Shown piece after piece: positions 62,558-64,000 of a stretch of DNA of 64,000 bases (within the stretch, counting starts at the first letter, position 1; each line of letters begins with the position of its first letter). A program made the position numbers and the translations under genes. Origin of the DNA: Rossellomorea aquimaris. Lineage in GTDB: Bacteria > Bacillota > Bacilli > Bacillales > Bacillaceae_B. The notes under the pieces are model-generated. The model saw nothing but the letters and a program-made list of their open reading frames with translations. It made no database searches and had not been told where the DNA came from. The stretch spans positions 186,001-250,000 of the forward strand of contig NZ_MINN01000074.1 in the NCBI RefSeq assembly GCF_001877785.1. Direction: 5' to 3'.

Positions 62558-63655
62558 ATGTCAGGGATTGTACGCCATTATTATGCAGGAGGCAATACAG
62601 CGAAAGGATTTTACAGTCTGTATGATTCGGTCCTGGAGGGAATGAATCGATTGTTTATATTAAAGGGCGGGCCGGGAACGGGTAAATCCTCGCTAATGAA
62701 GGATATCGGCCAAAGATTCGAAGAAAGGGAAATTGACGTAGAATATTTGCATTGTGCATCAGATAATCAATCGATTGACGGAGTGATCCTGCCTCAATGG
62801 GGAGTGGGGATTGTAGACGGGACTGCACCCCATATTATCGAACCGAAGGCACCGGGTGTTATTGAAGAGTATGTCAATCTCGGTACAGCCTGGGATTCGA
62901 ATATACTGAAGAAACATAAAAATGAAATTCTGGAGTTGAATGATCTGATTTCTGATAAATTCCAGACGGCATATCTTACTTTTGCTCAAGCATTGGCCGC
63001 CCATGATGACATTGAAGAAATTTATATTTCCAATATGGACTTTAACAGAGCCAATGAGTTAACTCAGGAGCTGATCAATTTATTTTACGGAGACAACTTT
63101 CTTAATAAGGAAGCGAAAGTGGTACACCGGTTCCTTGGTGCAGCTACGCCCGATGGAGCTGTCGATTATATCCAAAACCTGACCCAGGATGTGGAGAAAC
63201 GTTATTTCATCAAAGGACGTGCCGGCTCGGGGAAATCGACTATGTTAAAGAAAATCTCGGCGGCAGGTGAGGAAAAAGGTTTTGATGTCGAAATCTACCA
63301 TTGCGGCTTTGACCCGAACAGTCTGGACATGGTCATCATCCGCGAACAGGGAATCGCCATATTCGACAGCACTGCCCCGCATGAATATTTCCCTGACCGC
63401 GATAGCGACGAGATCGTCGATATGTACGAACGCTGCATCACTCCAGGCACCGATGAGAAGTTCGCTGAGGATATTGCCAGGACCACAAAGGGGTATAAAG
63501 ATAAAATGAAAGAGGCAATCTCGTATTTGAGTGAAGCGAAGGCCCTTCGAGGAAATCTGGAGGCCCTTTATGTGGATGCGATGGATTTCAATAAAGTTGA
63601 ACGACTAAAAGAAGAGATATTCAATGAGATGAATTCCATTGTTGAATCGAAATAA
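62558..63655 (+). CDS. Tandem P-loop ATPase (PRK06851-like)
   Basis: 365 residues made of two similar halves. Each has a Walker A: ILKGGPGTGKSSLMKDIG (about 35-52) and IKGRAGSGKSTMLKKIS (about 219-235), followed by a shared pattern (DVEYLHCASDNQSIDGVILP and DVEIYHCGFDPNSLDMVIIR; VDGTAPHI and FDSTAPHE). An internal duplication is evident. The role is unknown to me. AAAGGGTGG is upstream and a terminator follows. Confidence 0.8.
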   Translation: MSGIVRHYYAGGNTAKGFYSLYDSVLEGMNRLFILKGGPGTGKSSLMKDIGQRFEEREIDVEYLHCASDNQSIDGVILPQWGVGIVDGTAPHIIEPKAPGVIEEYVNLGTAWDSNILKKHKNEILELNDLISDKFQTAYLTFAQALAAHDDIEEIYISNMDFNRANELTQELINLFYGDNFLNKEAKVVHRFLGAATPDGAVDYIQNLTQDVEKRYFIKGRAGSGKSTMLKKISAAGEEKGFDVEIYHCGFDPNSLDMVIIREQGIAIFDSTAPHEYFPDRDSDEIVDMYERCITPGTDEKFAEDIARTTKGYKDKMKEAISYLSEAKALRGNLEALYVDAMDFNKVERLKEEIFNEMNSIVESK

Positions 63656-63664
63656 AAAGTGTAG

Positions 63665-63693
63665 ATCACGCGGGGAAGACTGCGTGATTTTTT
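63665..63693 (+). terminator. Terminator of the tandem ATPase gene
   Basis: ATCACGC (63665-63671) pairs with GCGTGAT (63682-63688), followed by T6. Confidence 0.85.
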
Positions 63694-63706
63694 CTGTGCA
63701 GTGGCA

Positions 63707-63735
63707 TTGACAATATACCTATAGGGGTATATAAT
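63707..63735 (+). promoter_or_regulatory. Consensus promoter overlapped by CsoR/CstR-type palindrome
   Basis: TTGACA (63707-63712) and TATAAT (63730-63735) are 17 bases apart, a perfect sigma-A promoter. The spacer and -10 hold ATATACCTATAGGGGTATAT (63713-63732), an inverted repeat like the ATACC-N-GGGTAT operators of CsoR-family repressors. With a rhodanese gene downstream, a persulfide-sensing CstR-like repressor is the best guess. Confidence 0.7.
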
Positions 63736-63781
63736 TAACTCAAGAACAAATTATGAAACTTTCTAAAGGAGGAATTTACTT

Positions 63782-64000
63782 ATGAAAGAATTATCAACAA
63801 AAGAAGTACAGGAACTACTAAAAAATGATGAACCCAACATAATTGATGTCCGGGAGGATGATGAAGTAGCAGCTGGTATGATCCCTGACGCCAAGCATAT
63901 CCCACTTGGATCGATTGAATCACGTATGGACGAACTGGATAAGTCAAAGGAATATATCATGGTGTGCCGTTCGGGCGGACGCAGTGGACGAGCTGCTCAG
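63782..64000 (+). CDS. Rhodanese-like sulfurtransferase (partial)
   Basis: 73 residues are visible before the window ends. NIIDVREDDEVAAGMIPDAK is the rhodanese N-terminal block and VCRSGGRSGRAAQ holds the active-site cysteine (Cys62) in a CRSGGR loop. Single-domain rhodaneses carry persulfide sulfur in the cytosol. AAAGGAGG at 63765-63772 is well spaced from the ATG. The 3' end lies beyond the window. Confidence 0.88.
   Translation, partial: MKELSTKEVQELLKNDEPNIIDVREDDEVAAGMIPDAKHIPLGSIESRMDELDKSKEYIMVCRSGGRSGRAAQ

Overview
The window is chromosomal DNA from an endospore-forming member of the Bacillaceae (Bacillus in the broad sense). The evidence is strong AGGAGG-type ribosome binding sites with many TTG and GTG starts, sigma-A promoters, compact U-tailed terminators, and Bacillus-type genes such as spo0M, a yoxD-like SDR, a yndH/yndJ-like pair, thiM-thiD-thiE, and a MalK/MalR-like two-component system. 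Most genes are on the plus strand. There is no rRNA, tRNA, CRISPR array, complete insertion sequence or prophage.

Layout. 1-5.4 kb: the end of a D-serine ammonia-lyase, then a MutS2-like ATPase without a Smr domain behind a near-perfect promoter and an attenuator-like leader (7-codon leader peptide, competing hairpins, two terminators), a lipoprotein, a nucleotidyltransferase and a yoxD-like reductase. 5.9-10.7 kb: an operon of an M20 amidohydrolase, a YtcJ-type amidohydrolase, a DUF3311 protein and a sodium:solute symporter, apparently for uptake and hydrolysis of an N-acyl or N-carbamoyl compound. 10.7-13.8 kb: SRPBCC-DoxX fusion, DUF4166 protein and YndJ-like membrane protein, translationally coupled. 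14-25.7 kb: mixed single genes (phospholipase-C-like, GNATs, phosphoesterase, a sigma/anti-sigma fusion, TauE-type permease, prolyl hydroxylase, amidase, Spo0M), with a frameshifted ATPase, a NIPSNAP pseudogene and a 240-bp nested palindrome.

26.4-37.8 kb is a glycolate-use region: FadR/GntR regulator, GlcE-GlcF-GlcD glycolate oxidase, malate synthase G, an FAH-family enzyme, an IclR regulator and a lactate/glycolate permease. The three catabolic and transport units share one palindromic upstream element (GAAAC-N3-GTTT followed by AAAC), which is a candidate common operator. Together they would import glycolate, oxidise it to glyoxylate and condense that with acetyl-CoA to malate.

38-49.6 kb: pentapeptide repeat protein, thiMDE, S9 peptidase, RlmCD-type rRNA methyltransferase, TetR regulator, then a decay zone with three pseudogenes (SDR, peroxiredoxin, SCO1/SenC) around an intact isochorismatase and a FixH-like lipoprotein. 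The peroxiredoxin relic has UGA exactly at the peroxidatic cysteine codon. 49.7-54.5 kb: sensor kinase, response regulator, a 2-hydroxycarboxylate transporter with a cre-like site, and an AEC permease, a C4-dicarboxylate/citrate uptake module. 54.6-64 kb: DUF948 protein, HAD phosphatase, CoxG-like protein, a Suv3-like RNA helicase, a CAP-domain protein, a class 1A SpeD, an AIM24 protein, a tandem P-loop ATPase and the start of a rhodanese gene whose promoter overlaps a CsoR/CstR-type palindrome.

The most promising points for follow-up are the MutS2 leader, the shared glycolate operator, the 21-bp phased repeat before the FAH gene, and the UGA peroxiredoxin.
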